A stretch of DNA of 21,646 nt from Grammothele lineata (lineage: Eukaryota > Basidiomycota > Agaricomycetes > Polyporales > Polyporaceae). This document shows positions 10,095 through 20,882 of this stretch, piece after piece. The notes beneath the pieces are model-generated. The model made no database searches, was not told the DNA's origin, and worked only from the letters and a program-made list of their open reading frames with translations. Within the stretch, counting starts at the first letter, position 1. Each line of letters opens with the position of its first letter. A program made the position numbers and the translations under genes. The stretch lies in assembly GCA_002150815.3 (NCBI GenBank), contig NDFF03000334.1, forward strand, positions 1 through 21,646. Direction: 5' to 3'.

Positions 10095-11308
10095 TCGTCG
10101 TCGCTCTCCAGCTCCAGCTCCTTGAAGTTGAAAAGAGGAGCGGAGCTCGCCGAGATTTCTGTATGTGTTTACCTTGTGCGCGTTCTCAATGACCGTGCTG
10201 ATTTTGGTGACTACATCGGGACGCTGGCGCTCGCATTGCGATACATCGCTTCCTTGCCTAACGCGTCTGGCTACACCGCGATGCACTCAAAGGCCCCGAG
10301 CCCTTACCCGCATGCAAGCCAAAGTCCGAAGCGTAACGAAATCCATGCCAGTAAATTTACATCCTTGCTAAAGAAGTTAGGGGGTTCAATGTAAGACCGC
10401 GACCCCTCGCGACCTCATACCCGCGATCACACCTCCCCGATGTGCCGACGACCGCGACTGTGACTACCGGGCCGCCTACGGCCCGACCCGACCCACTCCG
10501 CACCGTTCCTCCGCAGTCTCGACGTCCTCTACGTACGATCGCAAACACATCCAATTATGCCCAGACCACCTTCCGACCGAACCCCGACCCTGCGCAACGT
10601 GGCCGCCTTCCCGCCGCCGCCCGCCCCTCATACGATCTTCGGCGTACAGGACCTTGAACCTCCGCGGACCTCGTCTGACGAGCTCGCGCGGCTTTCGGTC
10701 CTCGGTCCTCGGTGGCATCAATCGTTCTTGTGTCCCCGCTACGTGTATCTTTACTTCCATGTGTTCTACTCTACTTCCGTTTTACTACACGTGCTCGTCC
10801 CGCAGAGCCATAATGAGGGACCCAACTCACCGGCACAAATACCCTCGCACTCCCCTCGCTGCGTCGATTTCCTCTCCTCTCTCGTCTTGTATATGCTTGA
10901 TCCATATTGCCCTCACAGTTTTCCCATGTTTCAATTCTGTTCCTGTGGTCTCTAAGTCTCGCCCGTATCGATGTATTCAGACCAGTAGTTCGAGCACTCA
11001 AATGTCAGCTTTTGCTCCCCTTGTAGTTTTCGTCTCGCGTGCTCGTCTCAACTCGCTTCGCTCGCCTTTGACTTCCAACCCTCAGCATCTATTCGATTTC
11101 GATGAATCCAACTTCGTACTGTACGTCCGCGTGCATACTCCTCGTCCTCAATCCTTCAACGCGACCTTCGCTTCCCTCTCCTCTCCTCTTCTCTCGACCC
11201 CCCATGCTCACGCTTCACAGCTCGACATGCTCACAATGCCTATCCCTTGCACCGCGGTTAGCACAGCTGTGTTGATACCACATCACCACGAGGACACGTA
11301 CAGTCGGA
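10095..11308. other. Stop-poor, pyrimidine-rich stretch without a supported gene
   Basis: One plus-strand frame has no stop from 10381 to 11377 (333 codons), and another is open for 132 codons at 10557-10955. Codons 10396-10680 give a plausible Pro/Arg/Ser-rich sequence in the long frame, but further on the translation looks like non-coding T/C-rich DNA. Scarcity of purines lowers the chance of stop codons and could explain the openness. The right end overlaps the 3' end of the convergent minus-strand gene. No start, domain or splice-consistent model was found. Confidence 0.35.
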
Positions 11309-14300
11309 CTAGTCTTGCCCAAGCGCTCTACGTGAGGGTACTGGTTTACGTCCGGATTTCCGGACGGGCTCTTCGATAGCTGGAGCTTCAGGTAGCCCAC
11401 GGCCTCGGCCACGGCCACGGGACTGACCACGCCCTTTACCACGTCCTCGGCTCCGTCCTGCAGCGCCCAACGGCGGAGGATTTTCATCGGATTGGTTCTT
11501 GTCAGGGCGTTCATCGCTGTCGGATGAAAGGATGATTTTGCGAGAAGAGCGCTGAGGCTTCGAAGAGCGCGGACGGTGGATGATAGGAGAAGGCATTCCC
11601 CCATGAATAGGGTCTGCAGTTGCATTGCCATCACCGTCCTTTGGCAGATCATCCTTTTGCAGAGCATCGCCGGAAGTCGTCTGGAGGGGCTGGGACGTCT
11701 TGAGAGAAGGAATATTTTCCGGAGCCTTGCCCTTCTCTGTATGGGCGTCCATTGCTAATGTAGTGATGGCGGCACGAAGAGTACTAGAAACGCAATGAGT
11801 ACTTAGGGGACTACCATTTAAGGCATCAGGGATTCCAGAGATGGGCGGAGGATTGGAATGGAGGTATTCTGACAGCTGACAATCCCGGAAGAAGAGTCCG
11901 ACAACGAGGAAGTACCTCTGGATCGTCGCCGGAGAGGACGACGGTGAAGGAGGGCTAGCAGCGAAAGTGGAGAAGGCATTCAGTAATGAGGGAATTGTGT
12001 GAACATATTCCGGAAGGAAAGCCGATGTATATGACCAGCCTCCCCAGTCCCAAGGGGATTCCACGGGAACCTCTACGATCGCTTTCACCTATAGGCTCGT
12101 CAGCGCTGAGCAATTGGAGAACAGGATACATACTGCACAAACCTTGCTTGGGAGATAGCTATCTAGGAGTTCCTGCCACAAGGGGTCTACGCACAGACCT
12201 CGCAGGAACTGCGTTCTGTCATTGGCCGGAATATCCGCGGGGGACCTCCTGTCTTGAGCTGAGTTAGTCGCAGGAGCATGCACAGCTTTGGGACGGGGCC
12301 TGGGACCGGAGCGGGCCTTTGCTAGCGTCGTAGAGATAGACTGCCCACATATGGAAGACACTGCCATGGACGGCTTGTCGTTATTGGAGTGATGGGAAAG
12401 AAGGGCGTCGCGAAGATCGTCACGATCGTGGTGACGGTGTGTTTGAAATTCCTTGTGAGTGTCAGTAGCGGTGGGAAGTATGGGATCTTTAGAAGGGTGG
12501 GAGGGCTTTGACGGATCGCTGGAAAGGATTACAACGGAAATATTGCATAGGTCATCTTCACCGCCCATGGGTTCGTCAGGGTCATCGTAAAAATCTTCGA
12601 AATCAGTGCCCAGCTCTGTTACTGCCTCGCTCTCAACAAAGTCGTCAACGTCATCATACGCAGTGTTATCGTCATCCTGGCCGTCAGCCTGTGAGCCGGT
12701 AGACGAGGCGGCAGAATCTTTGTGGACGTCAATGGATTCGACTCCAGACTTATCACCCTCCTGCTCGGACACGGGTTTATGCGGAGGTTCCAAGCTTCGC
12801 AGAACACGGTCCTAACAGAAATTCAGCTGCAATTCGTTGAACCATGTACGTTACACGAACCTTGGTGGAACGCTGAACCCTTGGCTCAGCGTCTTCGTTC
12901 GTGGTCGTAGTCGGAGCGTCGGGCGTCATCTTGGGCTCTTCCGGCGTCTTCTTGGGGCCTTCCGGCGTCTTCTTGGGGTCTTCCGGCATTCCCTTATACA
13001 GCGGCTTCGCAAGATTTCCCTGGATGATAACCCCGGGCAAGCGGAAAGGGGTCCCTCGCCGTCCATCAGAGGGGTGCTCCAACTCCATGATAGCAGTAAA
13101 TATGTAGTCAAGCTGAGCCTTTCTGTAATGAGAGAGGTCGCGAAGCTTTGGTATATCTGGCCAGAACTCAGGAGGCAAAATGGACGACCTGAGCGGTTCT
13201 ATCTTGCTCCAGGGAATTTTCTCCGTATAGCGTCCAGACGCCATTGCTGATAGCAGACGAGCGTTATCTTAGTACCATCAAAACTCGTATTGGCATTGCT
13301 TACACCAATGAATGCAGAGATATTCGCGTAAAACCGCAGCCATACGCTCAGCGTTCATGAGTTCGCCGTCCTCGACATTGGTCAGGATAGGGTATCCGTC
13401 TTCATCATATGCAAACTTGTAGGGTGCTGGATTAGCTTGTGCAGCGGGTGTGACCGCCAACTTCGCATCGACACCTGGAAACATATGAGGAGTGCACCAA
13501 TCCGTCCACCCTTCCTTCATAGGCTCCTGCCACTCTTCCGAGGCGTAAAGTTCCCGGAACGTAAACGGAATCTTCCCCTCGTCGTGAAGCACGTCGGATA
13601 GATCCATGCTGTCCAATACCAATACGTTAACACTACATGCGCATAAGAAGAGGAACGCGGTATTAACCTCCGCCATAGCATGTGACCCTTCGTCTCCCCG
13701 GGACATGCAGCACTAATCATAATCGCCATGCCTGCTTGCTGAAAAAACATTTTGATAACAGCAGACATCCAGGCTGCACTGCGTTTAGCGGCAATGCTGC
13801 GAAGTTGCGCACTCATGAGGCCTCCGGGTTACGACCATAGCCAATGTAAAAGTACTTACATCGGCTTCCATTTGGCATCCGGGCCGTCCTTGTTCCAACG
13901 GACTGCCTGTTCTGCGAGGACATCTTGCTCTGCCGTCGTCAGCTTAGCGTACATCGCACCACACGCCGTCGTCCAATATGCGATAGGCTTCTTAGTACCG
14001 CCGTCATCCTCGGACATCTTTCGGGCGGTGTCGCTGATACTGTCCTTGTTTATGACCCCGAAGACTGACTGAGGCGTCCAGTCACGCCGCAATCGAATGG
14101 GAACGCGAGCTCGCTTCGTTTCCAAGCGATTTCCGAACCAATGTTTCACTTTCTGCAACGACTATTAGCCAGTCCCTCCATCAAATGAAAAACAAAGTAT
14201 GCCACCGTAAAGATGACTTCCTGCGCAAACTCGTCGTCCAGAGCCAGGTGCCGTTCCTTCAAAATGTGTTTGACGGCTTCCTCGCGCAGCGCGGCACGGG

Positions 14301-14409
14301 CAGCGGCATTTCCTCGCCGGAAAGCGGCCTTCTTGGTCTCTAGATAAGTGACATCAAGTTCTGTGAGGTGCGTCCGAGGGCGGGCAGGTTTGGCAGTTCG
14401 TGGAGGCAT
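11309..14409 (-). CDS. Seven-exon hypothetical protein with homeodomain-like N-terminus and RG-rich tail, about 926 aa
   Basis: Minus-strand exons 14409-14206, 14152-13860, 13811-13668, 13608-13304, 13246-12861, 12811-12143 and 12088-11309 join in phase with introns of 48-59 nt. The first donor is uncertain: exon 1 may instead end at 14218, removing four residues. Near residues 69-82 the sequence KVKHWFGNRLETKR resembles homeodomain helix 3 (W, F, N and R conserved). The middle has a short Lys/Pro/Thr repeat (about 406-428) and a long Asp/Glu/Ser-rich region. The C-terminus has an RG/KG tract (about 878-898) followed by a basic RKSGRKPVPSRR-like end. This suggests a nuclear, nucleic-acid-associated protein, which is inference. 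From memory, the overall layout resembles a family repeated in Agaricomycetes with unknown function. It is divergent from the KDZ gene. Confidence 0.78.
12939..12980 (-). repeat. Two 21-bp tandem units encoding a Pro-Lys-Thr repeat
   Basis: Two adjacent 21-bp units (12939-12959 and 12960-12980) differ at one base, with a degenerate third copy following. Each encodes about seven residues of the type PKKTPEG/PKKTPEE/PKMTPDA in the minus-strand gene, and the length keeps the frame. Confidence 0.85.
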
Positions 14410-15875
14410 ATCGTATCAAGACTCGGAGCATCGAAACGCGAAGGAATGTTCTCCACTGCTATCAACGCTGGGCGCCGTGAGAAAGGGTATTTATGCGAAT
14501 TGTATTGGCGCCCGCATCTGTTGTGTAATCTCCGTCGCCAGCTCATTCTCATAATCGCTTGAGCTTCAGCAGGCATGTCACGCTACATATGTTCATACTG
14601 TCGGCTGGTGTGCGAATGCAGCCTCTCCGTCGTCTCGGCAATCCATGCAGTCCCGGATGAGTGTCAACTGCGCTCTCGGATGACTGTTGACAGGCGGCCG
14701 CAGTCGTCGTGGAAGCACGTCAAAACACCGGCACGCGGCCATACGACCTTCCTTTGACTGAATACGACGGCCAGACGTTTCATTGGAGCATGACGTTGAT
14801 TGTTTTTGTGGTGCTATAAGGTCATAGAAGGGGTCCAATGGCAAGGCAGAGGTCAACCTCATGACTCCTTCTCCACCCATCCGGGGGGTTCGGCATCTAT
14901 CACAGAGGACATCTTCCATGAAGAGATAACGTAGAGAAGCTCATCCAGTGGCCGCGTTTACGTCTCTGTGTCGTCCGTGAAAGGTCGGATCTTGCTATAG
15001 ACCTCTCTGAAATCGTACCACAACGCCGCTAAGCGAGTCATACCATAATATGCACCGCCGACACTGACATCGAAGGCGGATCTATGACATGCATACGCCA
15101 GGGTCACTGCCGACATTTACACGCTGTCAAGAGGTCTCCAGCCAATAGCAAGTCTCTGGATACAAATTGCACAGTTGGGCTCTGGTGTATGAGCCCAACG
15201 TGCTTCCATGAAGGTGTCAGTAGGGACGACAACGGTCAGCTGGCAACCTCAGTGAGCAGACTGGTGTGCGCAAGGTACGCCAGGCACCGCTAGGCACTTG
15301 TTGGGAACTGACGATTTGTGGAATACCAACGTGACAGTTGCTCTGTCCATTCCGCTCAGTAACGATTCAAAATTCGAAATGTAGGTATCACAATTGGTAA
15401 AATTACGGCCATTGCTTCTTGCCCGGCCGTTCGCCATTCATCCGAAGCTATCGCGCGCTGGTTACTCATCCGGTTGCTCATTCGGAGCGTGAAAGATGCC
15501 ATGCTACAAGTCGTACACCACTTACCAACAGGAACGATGTGAGCCGCGCAATCTTTTGAGTTTTCTGGCATTCATTCGATGATGAACGAGTCTACCATCC
15601 GCCCCAAAGATACGACCCACTTTTTACGCTTGGGACGTACGCAGAGAGTAGAGTATTGCCAGTATGTCGTCATCTCTCCTTCTATAGTTGTTGTGCGTCA
15701 CGACGTTTCCTGAACTTGACGCAGATAGGAGTCGTCTAACATTTGTCACGGATGATCAAACCTTCCAGCAGTAAGGGACTTAGTTCCACTTGGCCACAAT
15801 GACCTGTTCTACTTGGTAATCCCGTTATTTTCTTTCCCATGCGTAACTTCCCGCTGAGAACACTCTTCCTGCAGG
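14410..15875. other. Intergenic region between divergent genes
   Basis: No splice-consistent gene was found; open frames on either strand are at most about 108 codons. The left end holds the promoter of the minus-strand gene and the right end the promoter of the transposase. If the transposase gene sits in a KDZ element, its left terminal inverted repeat should lie here, but none could be matched by eye to the right side. Confidence 0.5.
14486..14508 (-). promoter_or_regulatory. TATA-like and CCAAT boxes of the minus-strand gene
   Basis: On the minus strand CCAAT (14508-14504) is followed by CATAAATACC (14495-14486), about 77 nt before the ATG at 14409. Order and spacing suit a fungal core promoter. 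Confidence 0.45.
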
Positions 15876-15883
15876 TATATAAA
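15876..15883 (+). promoter_or_regulatory. TATA box of the KDZ transposase gene
   Basis: TATATAAA lies 103 nt before the start codon at 15986, predicting transcription from about 15910. The intervening C/T-rich leader is typical of basidiomycete genes. Confidence 0.65.
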
Positions 15884-15985
15884 GAGAGCCTCTAACGGCA
15901 GGTCCAGTAGTTCCCTAGGACCTCTTCTCATCCACCCATCCGACCTCTTGTCCTCCTGCTACACCGTTCTCGCTGAGACTTATCC

Positions 15986-18900
15986 ATGGTTAAAACCTAC
16001 CGTCGCAAGCGTGGTTTTGAACTCATCCAAGACGTCACCGATATCAACGCCGTTCAGAAGAAGACTCGTCGGGGCTTGCAAATTGTCGAACGTGTCACTA
16101 AAGTCCGTATTCCGGGTGCGCGCAAGCGTGCAGAGCGACGAGCTGCAGCCGCAGCTGCGAGAAGGTCCCCAGTATTGGATCCCAGACCTCTTCCAGCGAC
16201 CATTGGATTTGACGCAGAGGATCCTGGATCAACTCGCCCGTCGGATGGCATTTTCTCGGCTCGTATGGTATGTGAGTCCTATCGGAGCAATAGCACAATG
16301 CTAACAAAGAGTAGACCACTGGCGACCACCAGAGAGAGTTTCTACGTCGTCGCGATATCTACCTTCGGCTTCTCCTTGAAAGTGAAGCCCCTCCGCCCGA
16401 AATGAAGGCCTCCTGTCACGAGGCGCATACACTCCAGTGGCGTTGCCTTTCGTGTCACGAGAGGCCGACGTTTTGCACCGCTTGTCTCAGGACGGCACAT
16501 GCGCGGCATCCCTTCCATCGCATACAAGTTTGGACAGGCACTTATTTTGGAGATGCATGGCTTCGCCAGGCGGGTCTCACGATTCATCTTGGCCACGGCG
16601 GTGACGTTTGCAAGACCGTCCAACTCATGGCCCAAGCCGCTCCAAATTGGATGTGGAAAGGTGACGATGAAGAGATTATCGGAGAAGAAGCAGCGTTCTT
16701 GGATCTGGACGTTGACTGGGAGGATGAGGACATGGTGGAGGATGATGAGGTACGTATTATCTCTTTCTGAAGTCCGCCAGCAATGACATTGGATGACGTG
16801 TCTAGATCGGTTCAGAACATGGAAATAAAAGCGACAGTGGTCATGCAGAGGACGATTCTGGTCAGGAGGCCAATTTTGCAAGTACCGTGCCTGACCTTGA
16901 TTATCTCGAGGTGGGTAGCTTCTCCACGAAGCTCTAGTGCAACAGACTCAGTTGTCCAGCAGAGGGCAGAAGCGGCCGACTTCCCGAGGTTTGGGGAAGA
17001 TTCCTTTCAACCTTCCTTTTCTCCTCAGTCAACCAACTCTGCCGGATCGCGCATGCTGGTCATCGTTCATACGAATGGGATTCATGAGCTCCCAGTTGTG
17101 TTTTGCAGATGCCCCAATTCCCTTCCAGAGGATGAGCAACTTGTTGCCGCGGGTTATTATCCTGCTACCATCAAGCGGCCGCGTACGGCATTCACCCAGG
17201 AGGTGTTGGATGTATTCTTGACAACTAATCGAGTGTGCAAAACTGCAATCCGAGCCTACTATGCACGACTTCGACGAACGACTAACACCGCGTTTCCACA
17301 CCTCGTTCCCGTACGCTTCTGTTTTCCCTCTTCTCTATATCGGATGTACTGATTCGCAAACCAGGACAAGTACAAAGAGTTCCTCCGGGTTACCCGACAG
17401 TGGCGTAACCTAAAGCTTCGCAAGTGGGGAGGCCTGGGTCATGAAAACCGCGTTGTAAAACCAGGAGAGCTAGGAGTGCAATGCCCGGCTTGTCCTCATC
17501 CGGGAATCAATATTCCGGATGATTGGCAGGATGACCCTGAGCAGTACGCGGAATGAATTCTTACACGGGTTCAGCCAATCATTAACCATTAACCTAGATG
17601 GCACTACGGTGTATCCGTTGTCTTAGATGGCAACTTTACTGCCCAGCACAGGCACACTCGTAACCCTGGCGACGATGTCGCTCTCGCCGACGGTCACTTG
17701 TTCATGGTAGAGGACGCTCCGTACCGGCGTCATTTGGAGACCGCCAAGCGTTTCAAAGAGGTTAGACCTCTTTTATACCTTTGGATGATATGTTGGATCC
17801 TGAAGGATGTAATTTCCACCGTCCTATCACAGCGGTTAACCTGCAATGAGCACCGCGCTGTTCTGGCAGAAGCGAAGAAAAACACTAGTCTCGAATCCAC
17901 TGGTATTGGTGCGGCTGCATGCTCTCGACACGGTTTCTTTATCGTCCATGCCACAGTTGATTTTCAGAAAGGCGAAGGGTGAGTCCTACGTAATTATCAC
18001 AGAGTCGATATCTTTAACGCTTCTTTCACAGGCAGATCAATATGGATTGGGTGCTACACTGGGTACTTGTCTGGATTAACGGCATTACTTGGATCCTTGT
18101 GCTATACGACATCATGTGCCAGTACTCCGTGAACGTCAAGCGGCGTTTTCGTGAAAGTCCGGCTTTGGAGTGGCCCTCAACTCTTACAACGTTCCATGTC
18201 GGCATAGGTCAATTCCACATTCATGGCCATCGGCCCGCCTGTTTTCCTCGCTACTCTGTCAACTTCATGCTTGGAGCTGGAAATCAAGACGGGGAAATCT
18301 TAGAGACGCTGTGGAAACCCCTGAACCCGGCATCCAGCAGTGCTCGCGGGATGACGCTATTTCATCGCCGAGAGGTCATCGACGACCACATGAACCACTC
18401 CAATTGGACGAAACTAACTAGGATTGGTATGTCGTCAATGAGCCTGATTTAAAACACGCATGAGTTTTAGCTGATATGCCTGGCAGCATTCACACTCAAA
18501 GTGAAATGGATTAGGGTTTTCCAATTTTTGGGACCTGCCCGTGAAGCCTTCCAGCGCCAGGAGGCGGCCGCAGGCCATAGATCGGCGATTTGGCGCTACC
18601 AGGCGGACCGTGCAGACACCTTACGAGCATCACAAGTTGATTTTTTGGACATCTACGACGTCGATCGCAGTCCCTGTATGCTATTCCAACTATTTGGTGT
18701 GAGGTGTCGCTGATAGTCGCCTCCTGCAGTACCCACTTTGAAGAGTATCCAGGCGGATCTGATGAAGAAGGAGACGACTGAATATTGTACCACCATTGGG
18801 CGTGTCGGTTGGATTGCGTCAGGGCTGAAGATCGAGGAGAAAAAGTGGGTATTCGCGGCTCCGCATATAGCCGAGCTGTTGCACACTAAATTGATCGTAA

Positions 18901-19985
18901 AAACAGGCTACAGGTTGCGCGTACTGCTCGCCAGATAAAGAAGACATCTGGAGACACGCAGAGGTTGACACTTGTTCAGGAGAGACAACGCCTGATAGAT
19001 TCGATCTCAAAGTTTCACCTCACTGCTAGAAGGTTCATTCCAGAGGTAGGCGAGATGCCCTTGGATCTCGGAGCTCTCGGAGCGGAATGGGACGCCGCCG
19101 AAGATCAGGATCCCGAAACCGCCCCTTTGCCACGGGCAGAAGATTTGGCCCCGCTGCACAACATACTCGATATCAACCGCGAGACACCGGAACGCCACGG
19201 CATTGCACTTCCTTCCACGCTCGGTTACGAGTACCTTCGAACACACAACTTGGAGGCCGCCGCAAAAGAACAATGTGACCTAGTCGTAGGCATGATGAAT
19301 GAGGCCTTACAGAAAGTCCGCATCGGCATCGGTTACAAGTCTCTGCTTTACCGGACCAAAGTCCGTAATGCGACCGGCACACGCGCCCGTCTCCGGAGCT
19401 TCGATGAAGTGCACGCTGCCGAAGAAGGGATTCGACGACATGTCAGGACGTACATGATGGGGCGTGGAATGCTGCAGAAGCTGTTCGATCCTCTCGACAA
19501 AGTGGCGGTGGCGGAACGCGACGCTTTGCTCCTCAAATATCGCACCATAGTCCAACAGGACCTCAAGGCTGAGACGGCGCTACTGGAGTCTTTCATGGCT
19601 GGCCAGAGACATAAGCACGCTAGTTGGATTTGGCACTTCGAGGATAGGATTGGTGGGGACGCCAAGCAGTTCCTAGAGAACAGTACGCCTTGCATTGTTC
19701 CCAAGAGCTCGCTGCTGACAGGTTATACCAGCCCGCCGTAGCCTTTGGCTTCGTTCTTACGCGCGCTGGTGCCGGTGGAATGAGGAGCGGGAGCTGGTCA
19801 AGCGGGAGATGCAGTGGACGGTCAAGTATTTCCGGAAGATGTCAGACACGTGGAAGACCCGTGCCGACACGGCTGCCCATCCGGGTCATAAGGCGTACGC
19901 ACTCAGGTTGACGGCCATGTGGTCCGGGCTTGCAAATCACGCCCAGGGCGTCTTTGATCAGGCGCTTGCAACGTATCGCATCTAA
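15986..19985 (+). CDS. KDZ-family (CxC2-KDZ) transposase, 12 exons, about 1,128 aa
   Basis: Exons 15986-16267, 16315-16749, 16806-16910, 16963-17310, 17365-17543, 17598-17760, 17833-17978, 18032-18426, 18487-18675, 18730-18844, 18907-19682 and 19732-19985 join in phase; all 11 introns are GT-AG. Residues 1-94 are basic. Residues 128-159 form the CxC2 zinc cluster (C128, C138, C141, C148, C151, H156, H159), followed by HPFHRI...W. An acidic segment precedes VHTNGIHE. Next come the YKEFLRVTRQWRNLK block and CPACPHPG at 430-437. The DDE nuclease follows: D460 in VVLDGNF, D579 in LYDIMCQY, and E641 in AGNQDGEILETLW. STGIGAAACSRHGFF, GQFHIHGH and DDHMNHSNW are family blocks. The helical C-terminal third matches the usual tail. 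KDZ proteins are cut-and-paste DNA transposases in eukaryotes. Length and motifs look complete and no interruption was seen. Confidence 0.93.
17761..17832 (+). other. Stop-free 72-nt intron inside the transposase
   Basis: This segment (GTTAGA donor, CTATCACAG acceptor) is divisible by three and has no stop, so reading through it keeps the frame. It was called an intron because its translation is hydrophobic and unlike the family, while the flanks join directly as RFKE/RLTCNEHRA. Confidence 0.7.
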
Positions 19986-20059
19986 CTCCGCACGAATTTT
20001 CCCACATTGTAGTGTTTGCGTGTATCGACATCGGTAGAGCTGTGAATATAGTATGCCTC

Positions 20060-20882
20060 ATGCGACCCTCCACCACGAGCTATCCTGAGACTCCTTGCTT
20101 GAGCTCCATGTCCGTTCACCAGGCCAACCTTCCGGAAAACTCACAAAAGGCTCTCACAGCTGCACGGCTGGAAGTGCTTATTATCGGGGCTCGCATTGTT
20201 GCCGCTTTGCAGTGCTTGCCAAATCCTGCTCGAGATATCGACCTTGCCCGCTGGGGCTGCGGTTTGAGCCGCGAGATTGTGAGCTCCACTTACATCCCCT
20301 TTGCGCTATCAGAAGGAAAGGCCCTCACAGATGTTCCGTTAGTGGGCCGCCGTTTACGCGATGGGAATGGCGACAGCGGCATCGATGACTGGAGCTCCGG
20401 GCCTCGACCCAGCGAAAGAAGACCCGCCTTCCATTGCACCAATTGAAATCCTATTATCAAAGACTCGGTGTATTCAACGTTCTTTTGTCGTACGCTTAGG
20501 TCCTGGAGAACTTGACCCTGACACCGTTCGAAGGATCATCCAGTCAGTTCCGTCTCAGCAATTGAGAGGTCTGTCCTCCTATCTCGAAGTCGACAATTGG
20601 TGGACGTGGCCAGACTGTGGGCCTCACAACTGTCCTGTCCCTCCGTGGTGGACGCACCCACAAGACGTTCTGGTGAGACGTTTCCTTCTTTCTTGCCTAG
20701 TGGACTCTCATAGCTGTTCGTAGGAGATACCTCTTCCTGTCCACTTATCGGACTTCCGGCAGATGCATCAATGGCTCTTCGGTGCTGGGGAACAGACTGA
20801 TAATACAGCGCAACATCTGGAGAGCGATATGCAGACAATTGAGACCTCCATTCGCACGTTGGAAAGGAAGATTGTTGGCTAG
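20060..20882 (+). CDS. Unknown Trp/Cys/His-motif protein downstream of the KDZ gene, 3 exons, 235 aa
   Basis: Exons 20060-20278, 20343-20672 and 20724-20882 join in phase 0, with introns of 64 nt (GTGAGC...GTTAG) and 51 nt (GTGAGA...CGTAG). The ATG at 20060 is the first in frame; 20108 (16 residues shorter) is an alternative, and an upstream leader exon cannot be excluded. The N-terminal part has helix-like stretches (ARLEVLIIGARIVAAL). Exon 2 contains an RRIIQSVPSQQL segment and ends with NWWTWPDCGPHNCPVPPWW (about 158-176), a dense Trp/Cys/His/Pro motif that could bind metal or a partner. The short last exon is helical (HLESDMQTIETSIRTLERK). Only 74 nt separate it from the transposase stop, in the same orientation. 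It is not a TET/JBP oxygenase as far as I can see. Function unknown. Confidence 0.68.

Noticed and set aside
15948..16304. Alternative plus frame at the transposase N-terminus, protein-like at 16160-16270
   Set aside because: It cannot be spliced in phase to the CxC2 exon, while the frame from 15986 ends at a GTATGT donor in phase 0 and joins correctly.
16342..16881. 179-codon open frame on the minus strand
   Set aside because: It lies opposite the CxC2 region of the transposase, whose exons, zinc ligands and splice phases are far better supported.
18965..19741. 258-codon frame as a separate gene
   Set aside because: It is exon 11 of the transposase. The exon starts at 18907 after a 62-nt intron and leads on to exon 12.
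20095..20388. 97-codon plus frame inside the companion gene
   Set aside because: Out of frame with the phase-consistent exons and Arg/Cys-rich as in a shadow frame.
20060..20882. TET/JBP oxygenase companion of KDZ elements
   Set aside because: No double-stranded beta-helix oxygenase motif (HxD plus distal H) could be seen in the reconstructed 235-aa protein.
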